A stretch of 64,000 nt of DNA from Sphagnum compactum (lineage: Eukaryota > Bryophyta > Sphagnopsida > Sphagnales), in assembly GCA_965153455.1 (NCBI GenBank), contig OZ234493.1, positions 21,442,213-21,506,212 of the forward strand, read 5' to 3'. The position numbers and the translations under genes are program-made. Of this stretch, positions 11,700 through 24,300 are shown one piece after another; positions within the stretch are counted from its first letter, which is position 1, and every line of letters starts with the position of its first letter. The notes beneath the pieces were generated by a model that saw nothing but the letters and a program-made list of their open reading frames with translations, was not told where the DNA came from and did not search any database.

Positions 11700-12420
11700 G
11701 GAGAAGGCCAGCGTATAAGGAATATGTCCAGGATGAAAAGAAACTCACCCAATTCGACGCTATTGGATCTCGTCCTCCACGTTTGGATCCCGCCCCCTTG
11801 TAGGGCTCGATTTCCGAGCAGTCCTTCAGCAGAACGAAAGAGAGTCAAGCAACAAATTTGGATTCCCCGACCAACAAACTCAAGAATCTTTTCCTTCGTG
11901 GTACAGCTTCAAACGCGAGGGAATACTCGATGAATCCGTGAATAACGGTTTCGAGAAAGATTCCCCTCGACGCCGTATAAGCCTTCAAAATTACGCAAGT
12001 GAGCAAGAAATTTCGTATGTTTTGTTTCCCTGAACAACGAGCTCGCGACGAGCTTAAGCTTTCTCCTTTCGAGCTAGAAACTTCAAACGCAAGTGGATTA
12101 GTTTATAGAGAGAAAGTTTTCTAGAGAGACCCTGGTGTGTAGGGAGAAGATTAAGTTGGCGTCATCAAGCTGGCGTACACAAATACATCAAAGCACAACC
12201 TCGTGGTAGGCGTAGGCACGACATGGGGGGATGAACTTGTTGCCACGGCAACGCTGCTTGGCCTCCTCCGCCGAAGAGCCAGTCTATCACGTTGCGCTCG
12301 TTTCTAGTTTCTACCCGACGTAAACCGCGTAAAGCTACAAATGGGCCACCAAAAACACAGGTCCTCATCGGAGCCGTCTTTTAACAAGGAATACATGGGT
12401 GAGTGGGCGTCAAATGAGAG
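11700..12420 (-). promoter_or_regulatory. Upstream promoter region of the F-box/kelch gene
   Basis: This is a GC-richer stretch with CG dinucleotides. It contains one perfect GAAnnTTC pair (GAAACTTC at about 12077-12084), the core of a heat-shock element, and an ACGT core in CCACGTTT near 11780. These short motifs occur by chance at such lengths, so any regulatory meaning is a guess. A minus frame at 12165-12368 has no recognisable product. Confidence 0.35.
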
Positions 12421-12609
12421 AGCGACACATAATCAAATCTATGTTCATTTCCGCCTCTATTAGCCAACAAGAAGATGGCATACCGTCCGCATAGGATGTA
12501 TCGGTGGGCCAAGGGGTACTCCTGAGGCCTTCCTTAATTTGAGGGCTGTAGTTTGAAGTTGTAGGTACCAAAATTAGGGCCAAAATGAAACCTGCACCCA
12601 CCAATGCAA

Positions 12610-12920
12610 CAGTCACGAAGGATGGATGCTATGTGGACGAGAAACAATTTTTCATTCTATTTGTTGTGCCCTGTAGCTTTAAACCATTGTGGTTACCTAT
12701 GCACGAACCATCCACATGCATCTACCAACTTAGTAGCCACCAAATGTCTTACCTACTTATATACATACACACATACATACATACATACATACATACATAC
12801 ACCATAACCATGTATATTACTGTCCAGGATGGATGCTATGTGGATAGGAATTAACACCTTTTCACTAACCATCGACATGCGTCTACCCTAGTAGTCACCA
12901 AATGTCTTGCCTACCTACCA
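12610..12920 (+). repeat. Diverged tandem duplication around a CATA microsatellite
   Basis: AGGATGGATGCTATGTGGA opens a block near 12619 and again near 12828. Both copies go on to a variant of ACCATCNACATGCNTCTACC and then CACCAAATGTCTTNCCTAC. The second copy lacks part of the middle. The microsatellite at 12762-12801 lies between the two. Confidence 0.7.
12762..12801 (+). repeat. (ATAC)n microsatellite
   Basis: About ten ATAC units with one CACA interruption near the start. Confidence 0.9.
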
Positions 12921-15900
12921 GGTCATACATACTAACCCTTAGGTCATCTCCCTACTGAACTATGATATTTGCCCATGTACCATATGTAGTTATTTAGATA
13001 ATGTGAGGGGGAAGTTGGAGGCTTTACAAGATATTTGCCAGGGTGGAGGGTAACCACGCCCATCCCTAGACATAGGCCTCCCTATGGTACCAAACCTAGC
13101 TAAGCAATGGGCATGCATGTGCTAACCAATGTTTTTAAAATGCCTATGACCAAACACCCGGTCTTGAAATTTTATATTTGGTTTTCTTTTTCATGTCATG
13201 TCAAAATTAGATATTCAGGTGAGGATGAGGGCCAATTTTTTTATAATTCAAACCACCCTTATGTGGCTATGTTTTGGTGATGGTATTTTGGTGCATTCGG
13301 TTTTTTATTTGGCTTAGTTTTCACAATAGTATAGCAACACAAACATGGGAAGTATTTGGTTATGGGGGGATTGGATGATGCACATTAAGGTTTTTCTCAA
13401 GGTTTGGAGATGAACCCCCAAATGGCAACAATGGGAATTAAATAGGAAGAAGAAAGTTTTGAGGCATGTTCTTTAACGCTATGCACTTAAAGAAAAAGGG
13501 TGTGTGGGAACTCCAAAATGGGGATTAGAATGATTTGACAAGTTCATGAGCAAGCTAGACAATGCAATTGATTAATAGAAATAAAATTAACTTTAATTAT
13601 AGACTTGCTTTGGTTTCATGACATTCACATTGTCCAAACTTGAAAGAAAACCACCACCTTTTTTCTTATAGTGCATTATAGACTTAAATTTGTAAATTAT
13701 AATTAATTAATTAATTTTTTAGATTTTCAAATGAGAATCCTAAAATTTTCAAGTTATGAGTTTTGTGGCTTTGTGGCTTCATAATTTTTTCAAGAAAGCT
13801 TTAATTGAAAAGCTTTCAACTATGAAATTATAATCTTAGACAAAAAATTTCTAGTACCATGTTGCATGCTTCCATCAAAAGTCATTTGACCTTTATTTTT
13901 TAAATTTTAATGGTTGGGAATCAAATTGTCATTTTGGTTCTTTGTTTTTTCATTTTACCATAAATTTCAACAAATTGCTCCAAATGAAGAATGTGAGTTC
14001 ACTTTCAATATTTATGTTTCAAAAGATTTTCAACTATTAAAAATAAGGTTCAAACCTAATCATTCAAAATTTCATAATTATTTTTTGCTTGATGTTTTGT
14101 AATTACTATTTTTAAATTCATGTTTTTAAAAAAAAATGTATCACATATTGAATGTTTATAAAAATTTTTGAAATAAAATGAATTTGAATCTCCATGCAAA
14201 TTTGAAAACACATTTCATGATTTCATTTCAAAAGTCCAAATTATTATTTTTTGGTGTATATGTATTGAATTTTATCATTACATGTGCATTTTTTTATTCA
14301 AGTTGGCAATCTCAATTGATAAAAATTACATTTGATAAAGCCCTCACCCATGTCTTTTACTAAAATCATTTCACCCAAGTTCTTATTTTGGTAGAGGTCA
14401 AGGCCTTGGGCCCCTACACTTTGGTTTTGCATGCGCCCAAGACTAATTGATTACTATAATACATGAACTGTCCAATATCGTAGTACCTAGATGGCTTCGC
14501 ATAAATTAAATTATTTTCAACTTTGCCATTGCCAAAATTTTCAAAAAAATTCACCCTTTCCTATCGAAGTTACCAAAAACACATTCAAGTTATCAACTAG
14601 TTTTGAATTAAGGACTTACCTAACCAAATCAATTACTTTTCATGCATTTGACCATTAACATAGCGAAATATCTTAAAAATACAATTTAATTTTATTAAAT
14701 ATATTACACATATGTCGAAATTTTTTGAATTAAAAAGGTAATTAGTGAACCAAAAATTCTGAATTATATTAATTATTTGGTAGAGAATTCTCGAAGCTAA
14801 CCAAGTACTACGATACTTAATTAATTTAGAAAAATGCATTTCAGCATATGATGTATTATTTTCCAATTCTTATGGTTTACTATGTCTATTTAGAAGCACT
14901 ATTGTTCCCACAGAAGAGAAGCTTTATGCACTTGCATCCTTTGTTATGCTCCACGGTCACCATTTCCGATAAACACATGATCCTCTCCCATTACTCCATG
15001 GATATGCACCATGGAACAATGTTTTTTTCAATTTTGTAGCCTAACAATAGTTACAACTCTCCTCAAACATATTTCAACTTAATTGATGATAGTTTTGTAC
15101 ATGATTATTAAAAGTGAACTAGTAGACAAACTTGCAATGACACATTCTTCAAAAAAAAATTTAAAAAAAATAGTGATTTGTTATTGAAAAAAATGGATTT
15201 TTGTCAAAAAATGGACTTGTAATACCAAAATAATTACTAGTAATTATAAATAATAATATTAGTGTTGGGGTAATAATATGGATAAACATAGGGAATAAAA
15301 AATGAACTTCATGGGCCCTAGAAGGAATTTTTTTTATTAAGGGCATAAAGGTTGATTATGAATAATTTAGATAACTATTCCGAATTAGTAATAATGCAAG
15401 GTCAAGTATGTAGACTTGACCAAATACTAGATTCCTAATAATGTAAAACCTATCTATAGAAGGATGAAAAGTTATAAGTGGCACTTGATGATTGGTTTGA
15501 TATATGAGAAATATATGTAAATAAATGTGGTTAACTATTCATTCATTTATTTCCTTCAAGTATATAAGGGGTAGAGAGATTGGAACTTTTGAGTTCATAA
15601 TTTGCATTCAATAATTTCATGTTGTTAGTTGGATTAAAACTTGTAGAAATATCATATGTGAATATGACTCCTTGAATAAATAAAATGTGAAGATTATTGT
15701 GAATATCGTGGTGTAAACTTTATAGTCGTTTGGTGAGCGATCCCCATAAAGGATAATTTTTAGACACGTGTGATGAATTCTCTTGGGATGTAATTTTCAC
15801 ATAAATATTCGACTTTAGGCATGAAGATAGTCCTATCCCAAAAAAGTGTAAAGTCTCCTGTTGGAAATCATGTGAATTATGCAAGTGTTGTTTTGAAATA

Positions 15901-16565
15901 TGTTTGTTAGTTTACCCTATGTGTTAAAAGGGATTAATCAAAATTTAATTCTCATAGTTCCAAACCCCCTCCTAGGCTACAAACTCATTGCCACCTTTGG
16001 CCGTATTTCACCCTCAAAAAAAGATTGGCACAGAGGCTCACCTCTTTTCCTTCCAGTCAAAGCACTAGAGGAAGAGCTATGTGAAATCTCCTTAAAGCAG
16101 CATCATTGGACATGCCCTTGGTGGTTGGAAAGCCTTAGGTGAGTCAGATTTAATAGAATAGAGAAAGGCTTATCTTCTAGGAGGAGGTGTGTTTTTCTTT
16201 TTTGTCGAATTTTGACAATGTGATGACAAAAAAATAAATCCAATGTGAATTGCCCAAAGGGGTTTTTGGGAAAAAAAAAAATTGGGAAGTCGCCATATTT
16301 TGAGGGAAACAAAGTCAAAGTCACCAAATTAAAACAATGAGTTTGCAGTAAGTCGCCAAAACTAGGCAAGATTCCAAAATAATTTTGTCTGTTCTCTCTG
16401 AACCCTAGCCCAGTTTGGCTCGTTCCTCTTGTCAATGATCCCCAGACCACCAAGATGACAAAATTGAAAAAAAGACCCCTTTACGAGGGAGGTACGGCCA
16501 TCCAGTTTTTCTACAATCCGAAAGGCCACTTGGCCCACCCAACTTTATTATCTTCTTCCCTCTTA
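12921..16565. other. AT-rich intergenic DNA
   Basis: No gene is supported. Frames are short (none over about 120 codons) and match nothing I know. TTAATTAATTAATT runs occur near 13700. Confidence 0.55.
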
Positions 16566-16781
16566 TGGTGCCTTCACACTTGATGTTAAGCCAGTGTTAA
16601 ATGAAAATCTAGGTGGTATAATATTAGGTGACACCCAGTGTTACATGGGTGATATTGTAATGTTAAGTGAATGTTAACTTAACATAAAATGTTCATGGTA
16701 AGTAGGTGTAAGTCCTAAATGACTAGCATGGTGTTAGGCCACTCAACACTAAAGTCCCTAACACCAAGTGTGAATGGACCT
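16566..16781. mobile_element. MITE with ~23 bp terminal inverted repeats
   Basis: The left end 16566-16589 (with TTCACACTTGATGTTAA) is mirrored by the right end 16759-16781 (TAACACCAAGTGTGAA on the plus strand) with only a few mismatches. Inside, the word TGTTA or TAACA recurs many times in both orientations, typical of the subterminal repeats of non-autonomous cut-and-paste transposons. The element is about 215 bp and has no coding capacity. The flanks (TTA on the left, TTTAA on the right) hint at a TTA/TAA target of the PIF/Harbinger type, but a target duplication is not clear. Confidence 0.75.
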
Positions 16782-19700
16782 TTAAAGGGATTCCTCTTGC
16801 AAAACTCAAGATTGCGAGGTTTACAACAATGTTGGGTGTATGGTTGGGTTAGAATCATCCATTCCAGTTCCAGTTAGTAAAAACCAGCTGGAACAAGTTC
16901 TGGAACAGGAACTGGGAACTTTTAGAAACCAGACACACAAGAACTGGATTAAGTATTTTTGTAAAATAAAGACTAGAATTAGGAGCTAACCAGAGGTGGG
17001 TTACCTGGAACCATGTCTGATTTTCAGAACCAGAACTGGAATTGAAATATCTCTTTTGAAAATCCAGATTATGATTGTTCCATTTATGTGTGGAACCGGA
17101 ATCTTTCTAGTTTATTGGCCTTGCCTTCCAAGGCAAGGATATTGTGTTTAGATTCATTATAGTGTATAGTAGCTTAATGATTTTGGCCCCTAGTTAATAG
17201 GCCTATTTTTATATGAGGATTTTTGAAAGATGATATTTTGGCTTGTGTTGAAACATGAGATTAGAAATAGAGTTATAATAACTTGAATGATTTTGGTTTC
17301 TTTTAGAGGATGTTTTTGAAGATTATATGTTTGCATGGTGAAATATTTGAGTTTCCATAATTCTTCTTTTGCCTTAAGATACTTTTTAATGTAAATGGCA
17401 AGGCCACAGTGTGGCACATGCCTTGTTTTTTTAGATTAGAAGGTTTTTTTGTAAATGTAAAGAACCACTCACCACTGGTCTGCAACAAATTTTGTTAATC
17501 TTAAGGGCCTGCTGACTTTCAGTAAGTGGAGCTCATCTACTTTTGGATGTAGCACTAAAGACGAGTTTGGCAAAATACATAACAATGGTGTGTTGCTTCT
17601 AGGCTTTACCCCTACCTCAAAGGGCAGGTTTGGCCATAATTAATTGTTTTGGCAAGTGCCTAATAATATGCATTTCACTACATTTAAAACATATCTAATT
17701 TTTTGAACAATAACAAGTGAAAGTGCCTAATTTTTTGCTCATTTCATTAAAAACTCAAAGGAATTCAAGAAAGTGCTAAGAAATATGGAAGAAATTTTGC
17801 ACTTAGGGAGGCTGATTTGTGTATGATGATTTTATTGTTCTTTTGCAAATAAGACCTTTGTCATCATGGGCACGGACATATTCTACACGGAGTTCTGTCA
17901 AGGTCTATTCCTTTGGGCAGCAATTGACAAACTAGTTTCACCTATACATGTACTCCACAATATAAATTGCATGCAAAAGCTCCAACCCAACAAAAGATCA
18001 TATACCATAGATATATGTGCATATATATGAATTAGAAGAGGTGACAAACTGAGAGAGCAAAGACAGCGTGTGTACCTCTGACTTACAATATTGAGTGGAA
18101 GAACAAAGCCATTTCTGAAAGGAGAGGAAGGTGGGTATGGTGGGCTGGAGAGGGTGTGATGGGTTGGCAGTTGGGACACTACTCTGCACAGCATGCCCAA
18201 GCCCCAACAAATGCCTAATGATAAAAGAATTGAATTTTTTGGGCCGCCAAACCCTGAAAAGATGTAATCTCCATGCCTTAATTCGTTGGCACAATTTCAT
18301 TATATAATTATTCAGACATTTGTTGATTCTGGCCTTGAGGTCAGGTAGTCTGGCTTCATGCGTCATACATTGGTCACTATGGAAACGCTTGGAAATTGCA
18401 TCAAACATTTGTCATTCTTGCACCCTATGGTCATAATAGAATGTGGAGGGCTTCGAGGCAGCAAGGCTAGTGTGGTTTCATGCGTCATCTTCAATTTGTA
18501 TTTGCTCCCCAATTTCATAAAACTGGGGCTCCAGTTTCAGGTACTTTTTAGGTAACTTCCTATATAAGAATCTCAGAAACTTCTTTTGTGTGGAGATTTT
18601 TCAATATTTCTGACCGAAAATCAGAAAATCTATTTAAAAAACTTGTTGTATGTGGGTTTCTCAGCAAAAAATTGCCACTTTTGTGAAACAAAGATTCGAT
18701 TATTCAAAAAAACTATGAGCCCAAATTCCTAAGCCTCAATATTTTTATCTAAACGATTTTAATAAGGAGCTCCATGTGTTTTCCTTCCAATCTCAAAGAG
18801 AATATATTTGAATTAAAAATATCACAAGCTTCAACTTTAGAATAGAAATACAATGCAATAGTGGGTCGAGGAAAGAGTTTCAAACAAAAAGCCAGATAAG
18901 GAATTTCCTATGAAAATGAAGAGAAACCGTGTGACACAGGATAGGGGAACCAAACCTCTGTGTTGCCTTGCTACCTCAAAGCTCTCCACATTCTATTACC
19001 ACCAAAGCATTCCAGAATGACATATGTTGGTTCCACTTTCGGTTTTGACAGTTTTTTGCTTGTACATAACATGAATCAACAGAGCGGAACCCAGGTTACA
19101 TCTGGAGCAGGCCAGGCACAACCCATAACCACCTAACGGATCAGTTGCTTACCCTCCCAAGTCGTCAGTTGTGACGCTCCTGGGTGGAACTGACAACAGA
19201 ACATAGTAACATAAAAGAACACGAGGTCTACATTGAACATGTCATGGAACATATTTTGAATCATAATTGTGCAACTCATGTTGGCTTCTAGAATCTGGAA
19301 CCCCCCTCAGTTCCATGATGATAAATCTTTCTTTACATGGGTTCAGCTCTCTAGGCAATCAAGAAATACTTTCTCGAAAATTGAATAGGTAGATAGGGAT
19401 GTGTTATTTAGTCATGCGACAATACTAGTGTAACATAATTTGTAATATTAGGGTTGTGTGTAGAATATGTGTGAACCCTAAACCAAACCAAAACATGGGA
19501 CGTTTCATAATTTAAAGAACTTGCTTCAGAACCACACCCCCAGTTCCATCAGATAAAAAAATATTTAGATGAAAGTAAAACCCAAGGCTTCTTTCAGAAT
19601 TAAAACCAGGAACCAAGTGACATCCGGTTATAAGATGTCAGGACTTGGATGGTAGAATTTAGAACCAGGAACCAAAAGCAGCATCAGGTGCAACGGCTGG

Positions 19701-20054
19701 AGTGAACCAGCAGCCACCAATGCACCAGTTCAGGATGAGGCTGTTCAAGCCGTTTTGGGAATGAACCAAAAACACATCCTTTTCCCCTGCCCAGAGATTT
19801 TTCAGCCCCCTTCTCTGCCCCAACATTTTCCCCTCCTACCTACTTGCCCCCCTCCTATCTACCTCCCCCACCTCATTTCTTACTCACTCCATCTCCAAAG
19901 CTCGGGAGAGCTCCCGAGCTTGAGTAGCATAGAGCTTTGAGGAGACGTAGACACAAGGCTTGAGGAAGGTGGAGAGCTCAATGTTGAAGGAATGTGGAGA
20001 GGAGAAAGCAACAGGAGCATTTTATCCCAAATGCAGAAGTGAGAGAAAAAAGGT
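16782..20054. other. Intergenic DNA with scattered GAACTGG/CCAGTTC words
   Basis: Between 16855 and 17110 the words CCAGTTCC, GAACTGG and AACCAG recur many times. They recur again, with GAACCAGGAACC, at 19080-19720. These look like shreds of one degenerate repeat family. The minus frames near 17898-18408 are not recognisable. No gene is supported. Confidence 0.5.
19700..19730 (+). repeat. 31 bp sequence, inverted partner at 24503-24533
   Basis: Its reverse complement is found without mismatch at 24503-24533. It begins GAGTGAACCAGCAGCC and ends GCACCAGTT. Neighbouring sequence on the left (TGTCAGGACTTGGATGGTAGAATTT near 19640) also recurs beside the partner, but in direct orientation. Confidence 0.85.
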
Positions 20055-20820
20055 AAGCTCCCTCCTTTCTCTGCATTTTTTTTTTTCTCTATGGCTTTTA
20101 TTTTCTTTGTGTTTTTTTTTTTCTTATGTTTGAGAAGAAGAAGATGCCAAGAAAAAGCGCTTGAAATGAAAGGGCACAAGTAGGAGGGCAAAAGCGAAAA
20201 GGGCAAAGCAGGAGCTTAAAGGTAAGCTCCCTCCCTTCTTTACATTTTTTTTCTTCTCTATGGTTTTTCTTTTCTTTGTGTTTTTTTTCTTTTCTTTTGC
20301 TTGAGAAGAAGAAAATGCAAGAGAAAAACGCTTGAAACGGAAGTGCAAAAGCGGGAAGGCAGAAGTAGGAGCCAAAATGAGAGGGCAGAGCGAGAGCTTG
20401 AAGGAAGCTCCCTCCCTTTTCTACATATTTTTTCTTCTTTATGGTTTTTTTTGCTTTGTGTTTTTTTTTTTTTTTTCTGCTTGAGAAGAAGAAGATGTCA
20501 GGAAAAAACACTTGAAATGGAAATGCAAAAGTGGAAGGGCAGAAGCGGGAGCCAAAAGTGAAAAGGTAGAGCGAGAGCTTGAAGGTAAACTCCCTCCCTT
20601 CTCTGTATATTTTTTCTTCTCTATGGTTTTTTTTCTTTGTGATTTTTTTTCTTTTGCTTGAAAAGAAGAAGACGTCAGGAGAAAGCACTTGAAACGGAAG
20701 TGCAAAAGCGAGAAGGCAGAATGGGAGCTTGAAGCTAAGCTCCCTCCTTTCTCTTGGTTTTTTTTTTGTTGTTTTCTTGTGTGTTTTGTTTTCTTTGCGT
20801 TTGAGAAGAAGACAACGGCA
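20055..20820 (+). repeat. Tandem array of 150-180 bp units, about five copies
   Basis: The phrase AAGCTCCCTCC (third base variable) starts units at 20055, 20224, 20405, 20587 and 20737, giving periods of 169, 181, 182 and 150. Each unit has a pyrimidine half (TTCTCTATGGTTTT..., poly-T) followed by a purine half (GAGAAGAAGAAGATG..., then AAAGCGCTTGAAA and a GGCAAAAG-like stretch), ending in AAGGTAAGCTCC. Long minus-strand frames across it (for example 20098-20829, 243 codons) are a by-product of the repeat and encode only Ser/Phe/Leu- and Lys-rich strings. Confidence 0.85.
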
Positions 20821-20912
20821 ATGTGCCATCGTCTTCTTCTATGGTGGTGTTGTAAAAAAATAAAAAGACGATGGCAACGCGCCGTCATCTTTTTCTTTGG
20901 TGGTGTTAAGGT
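20812..20912 (+). repeat. Two ~35 bp repeats at the end of the array
   Basis: CAATGTGCCATCGTCTTCTTCTATGGTGGTGTT near 20819 is repeated, diverged, near 20875. The first copy also pairs with GAAGAC just before it, giving a small inverted repeat. Confidence 0.6.
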
Positions 20913-23639
20913 TTAATTTGGTTTTTTTTTTTGTTTATAGGGTTTAGGGCACAACAAAGGAAGAGTTTATTGCAAATGCAGTTCAGGTTGAGATGCAACA
21001 CTGCCATCTGTACATTGCTCGTCATGCAACAAAGGCTGCAAATGCAGCAGCTTCTTACTGAACTAAACACAAGATTGTAAATAATGATATGGTTTAGGGT
21101 TTCCACTTTATATAGTCAGATAAGTTTTTTCAACCCTTTCATTTTTTGGACTACCCAACTTTTGAACTTTGGTCCTTTGATATATTATAGAAAACCTTCT
21201 GTTCATTACGTTTTTTAGCATTTTTTGATCCACCCATATTGGTACATCTTTTATCAATATAATATTTTCCTCTAGTCACACTTGTTTGATGAGTATATGG
21301 TTAATTATATATGTCTTCTTTTTCATAATCTTCTTAATATTTTAGATGTAAGAATCAAAACTTAAATAGGCTCATATGAATATGTAACATTAATTTGTCT
21401 AAGGTTTACAAAAATCAAAATGAACATTGTGCAATACCTACATCCTTTCTATTATAAATTTCATAAGGCCATTTCAAATATGCAATACCCACATGTAGGT
21501 TTGTAAATAGTTGTTGGTTTTTTTACATCCATTGCAATACCTGCATGTAGTTCTTGTAAATAGTTGGTGGTTTTTTTTACATCCATTGTAATATAAGTCT
21601 AGTAGTTGATTTTTTTAACATCCATTACAGTACCCGCATATAGGTCCATAAATAGTTGTTAATTTTTAACATTTTTTACCATACTTACATGTAGGTTGCA
21701 ATATTTATGGGACTCATATGACAGAATAATTTAGTCTAAGTATTAACAAATAATGTCATAATTAAGGAATTACTAAACATTTATTTTAGATAATGTAAAT
21801 GATTGATTATCATATTTAAACAATCATCTATTTCTTAATATTAATTAATTGATTATTTGGTTGAACCTTAATTATTTAAATAATTAAAATTTAGATCTAA
21901 AAATCAAATCAATAATTTGATATTTAATTTATTATCTTAATTAGATTTTTATGTTGATAAGTTATTGAAATCATTATTTTAAACAATTACTCATGATAAT
22001 TAATTGTCATAAAATTAATTTAGGTATATAAAGAGACATATTTTGGGTACCCAAACCACTTACTTTGAAGTGACCTTACATGTGGGTATTGCATTTAGGG
22101 TTGATTATTCTCTTAAGGTTGTCTAAATCACCTATGGATTATTTCAAAATCAAATTGCATGCAGGTATTGCATAAAGCTTTGGTTTTCATTGAAAGGCCA
22201 CCGAAACTACATACTAGTTATTTCAAAATGACCTTACATGTGGGTATGGCATTTAGGGTTGGGTCTACACCTCAAGTTTACTTAAATCACTTAAGGTTTT
22301 TATCAAAATGAATTTGAATATGGGTATTGCATTTAGGGAAACGTAAAAAATATATATATATTTTACCATTTGGTAATATTTCCAAGTTAAGTTCTTTCAC
22401 TTTCTTTAAAAAAATATAAAATGACATTGCATTATTTTACATATGTTTAAGCCCTAAAAATTCCTGGCCAAAATGCACCCTAGATTTATTTTAATTATTA
22501 GACTTGTAAAAAAAATGTTAATTAATTTATATGTCCTAAACCATAATTTTAACATTAAGTAGTAGATTTTACATTAAACCCTAACCCCTGTATTATCAAT
22601 GTGACCAATTTTACATTATGTTCATTTTTATATACGTTAAATCATATTATAGGTGAATAAATAATTTTGAAAACATGAATTTCATGATGTATTGGCAGGG
22701 AATCAAATATTTTAAAAATAATTTTATGTTTCATGGTTAATGAATTATCACAATATGATATGAGTATTGCATTTAAACAAAAGCGGGTTAAAAAATATTG
22801 AACTTTAACAACTATGGAACATATGGAAACAAAGGAGATTTATAATTATGTTATAGATATAAATAAGTGATAAAATAAAAAACCAATACAATGAACAAAG
22901 TCTACAATATAAACTTTAAGCCTTGATATATATGAACCAAATTCCTAAACATTAAATCATAAGGCATAACCCTAAAAATCCAAATGATATTTTTCCATAA
23001 GCCTTATTACAACCCTAATTATACAAACCATAACAAAATAATTATTAATGATACATGCCCTAAACCCAAAAAACTATACAAAGTATATAAATTATAATGC
23101 AAAACAAAAAAAAAATTTAAAAACATAAGAAAAAAAATTTAAACCAAAATTTAAAGCTTTTAAACTACAAAGATTTACTAATCGAAAAAAAACCTTAATC
23201 TTAAAAAACAATCAAATAAATTTTGTAAAAAACCAAAAGAAAAGATATGTCTCTTACCTTTGTGTGATCTCTCCAAACTAATTTTTTTTGCTCTCTTTGA
23301 AAAAGATATAGAATGAAATTGTATTACTTCACATATGTTTAAACCCTAAAATTTAGCCTAGTTTAAGTTAATTATTATAGATTTGTGAAAAACTTGCTAA
23401 CTAATTTATGTGTCCCAACTTTAAACCTAAATCGTAATATGATAGTACATACTTATAATAATTACACAAAAAGATGTATTTTAATGTCCATTCCATAAAT
23501 AAATTAGGTAAAAAAAATTAGTAAAGTATGAATTAAATCAAAATGGCTGCAATTATAACATTGTTTCCACTATAATTGTTTGTAATACCTACGTATGGGA
23601 CCTATGTTCATCATCCATGAACTAGGGCGAACCTTAATA
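20913..23639. other. AT-rich intergenic DNA with small tandem repeats
   Basis: Apart from the 50 bp array at 21483-21700, the phrase CATGTGGGTATTGCATTTAGGG recurs with variation near 22080, 22160, 22240 and 22325. The TTTAGGG at its end equals one plant telomere unit but is never tandem. No gene is supported. Confidence 0.5.
21483..21700 (+). repeat. ~50 bp tandem array, about 4.5 copies
   Basis: The phrase CAATACCCACATGTAGG, followed by TTGTAAATAGTTGTTGG and a T run, starts copies near 21483, 21535, 21586, 21628 and 21679 with increasing divergence. Confidence 0.75.
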
Positions 23640-24300
23640 AATTAATAGGTAGGATTGGGGGGTTGAGGGGTTGGGAAAAGTGAATAGGTAATTAGTTAAG
23701 TATTTGGCTATATCAAAAACATAGGTAGGTAGGTGAACATAGTGGTAAGTAGCAAGGTGGGTGCATAGGTAAGTAAGTATATATAAGTAGGTAGTTGGGT
23801 TAGTAGGCAAGTTAATAAATAGAAAGGCAGTTCAAAGAATAAGGTAGATAGGTTATAGAATAGGTAGGTAAGCAGGTATATAGGTAGGTAGTTGGGTTAG
23901 TAAGCAAGTTAGTAAGTAGAAAGGAAGTTCAAGGAACAAGGTAGATAGGTTACTAAAGTAGGTAGGCATGTAGGTAAGCAAAAGTTAGTAGGTAGAAAGA
24001 AAGTTACACTAACAAGGTAGCTAGGTAGATAGGCAAGTTAATACATAGGAAACAAGTTACCTTATCAAGGTGACTAAGTTTGTAGAGTATTTATGTCAAT
24101 AGAGTGGTTGTGTATATATGGTTGCTAAATAGTAATGTAGTTAGGTCAATAGGGTTGGTAATTAATACAATGATTAGGTCAGTAGGGTATATAGTTAACA
24201 AGGTAGCTAGGTTAGTAAAATAAATAGTTAGTATAGTAGTTATGTCAGTAGGATAACTAGTTATTAAGGTAGCTATGTCATTAGGGGATAATTAGTAAGG
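23640..24300 (+). repeat. GGTA-rich degenerate satellite
   Basis: TAGGTAGG, GTTAGTAAG and AAGTTAGTAGG words fill the whole block. A higher-order unit of about 97 bp is visible: GTAGTTGGGTTAGTA occurs near 23791 and 23888, each time followed by a GCAAGTTA, AGAAAG and CAAGGTAGATAGGTTA series. Copies further right decay to GTTANNNAGGTAGCTAGGT. It has no coding potential. Confidence 0.8.

Noticed and set aside
20098-20829. 243-codon minus-strand open frame
   Set aside because: It lies entirely within the purine/pyrimidine tandem array. The protein is a repeat of Ser/Phe/Leu and Lys-rich strings and has no domain.
22090-22345. Possible interstitial telomere repeats (TTTAGGG)
   Set aside because: The heptamer occurs once per larger repeat and never in tandem, so it is not a telomeric array.
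23640-24300. CRISPR-like repeat array
   Set aside because: Repeats are degenerate and contiguous without unique spacers, and the genome is eukaryotic.
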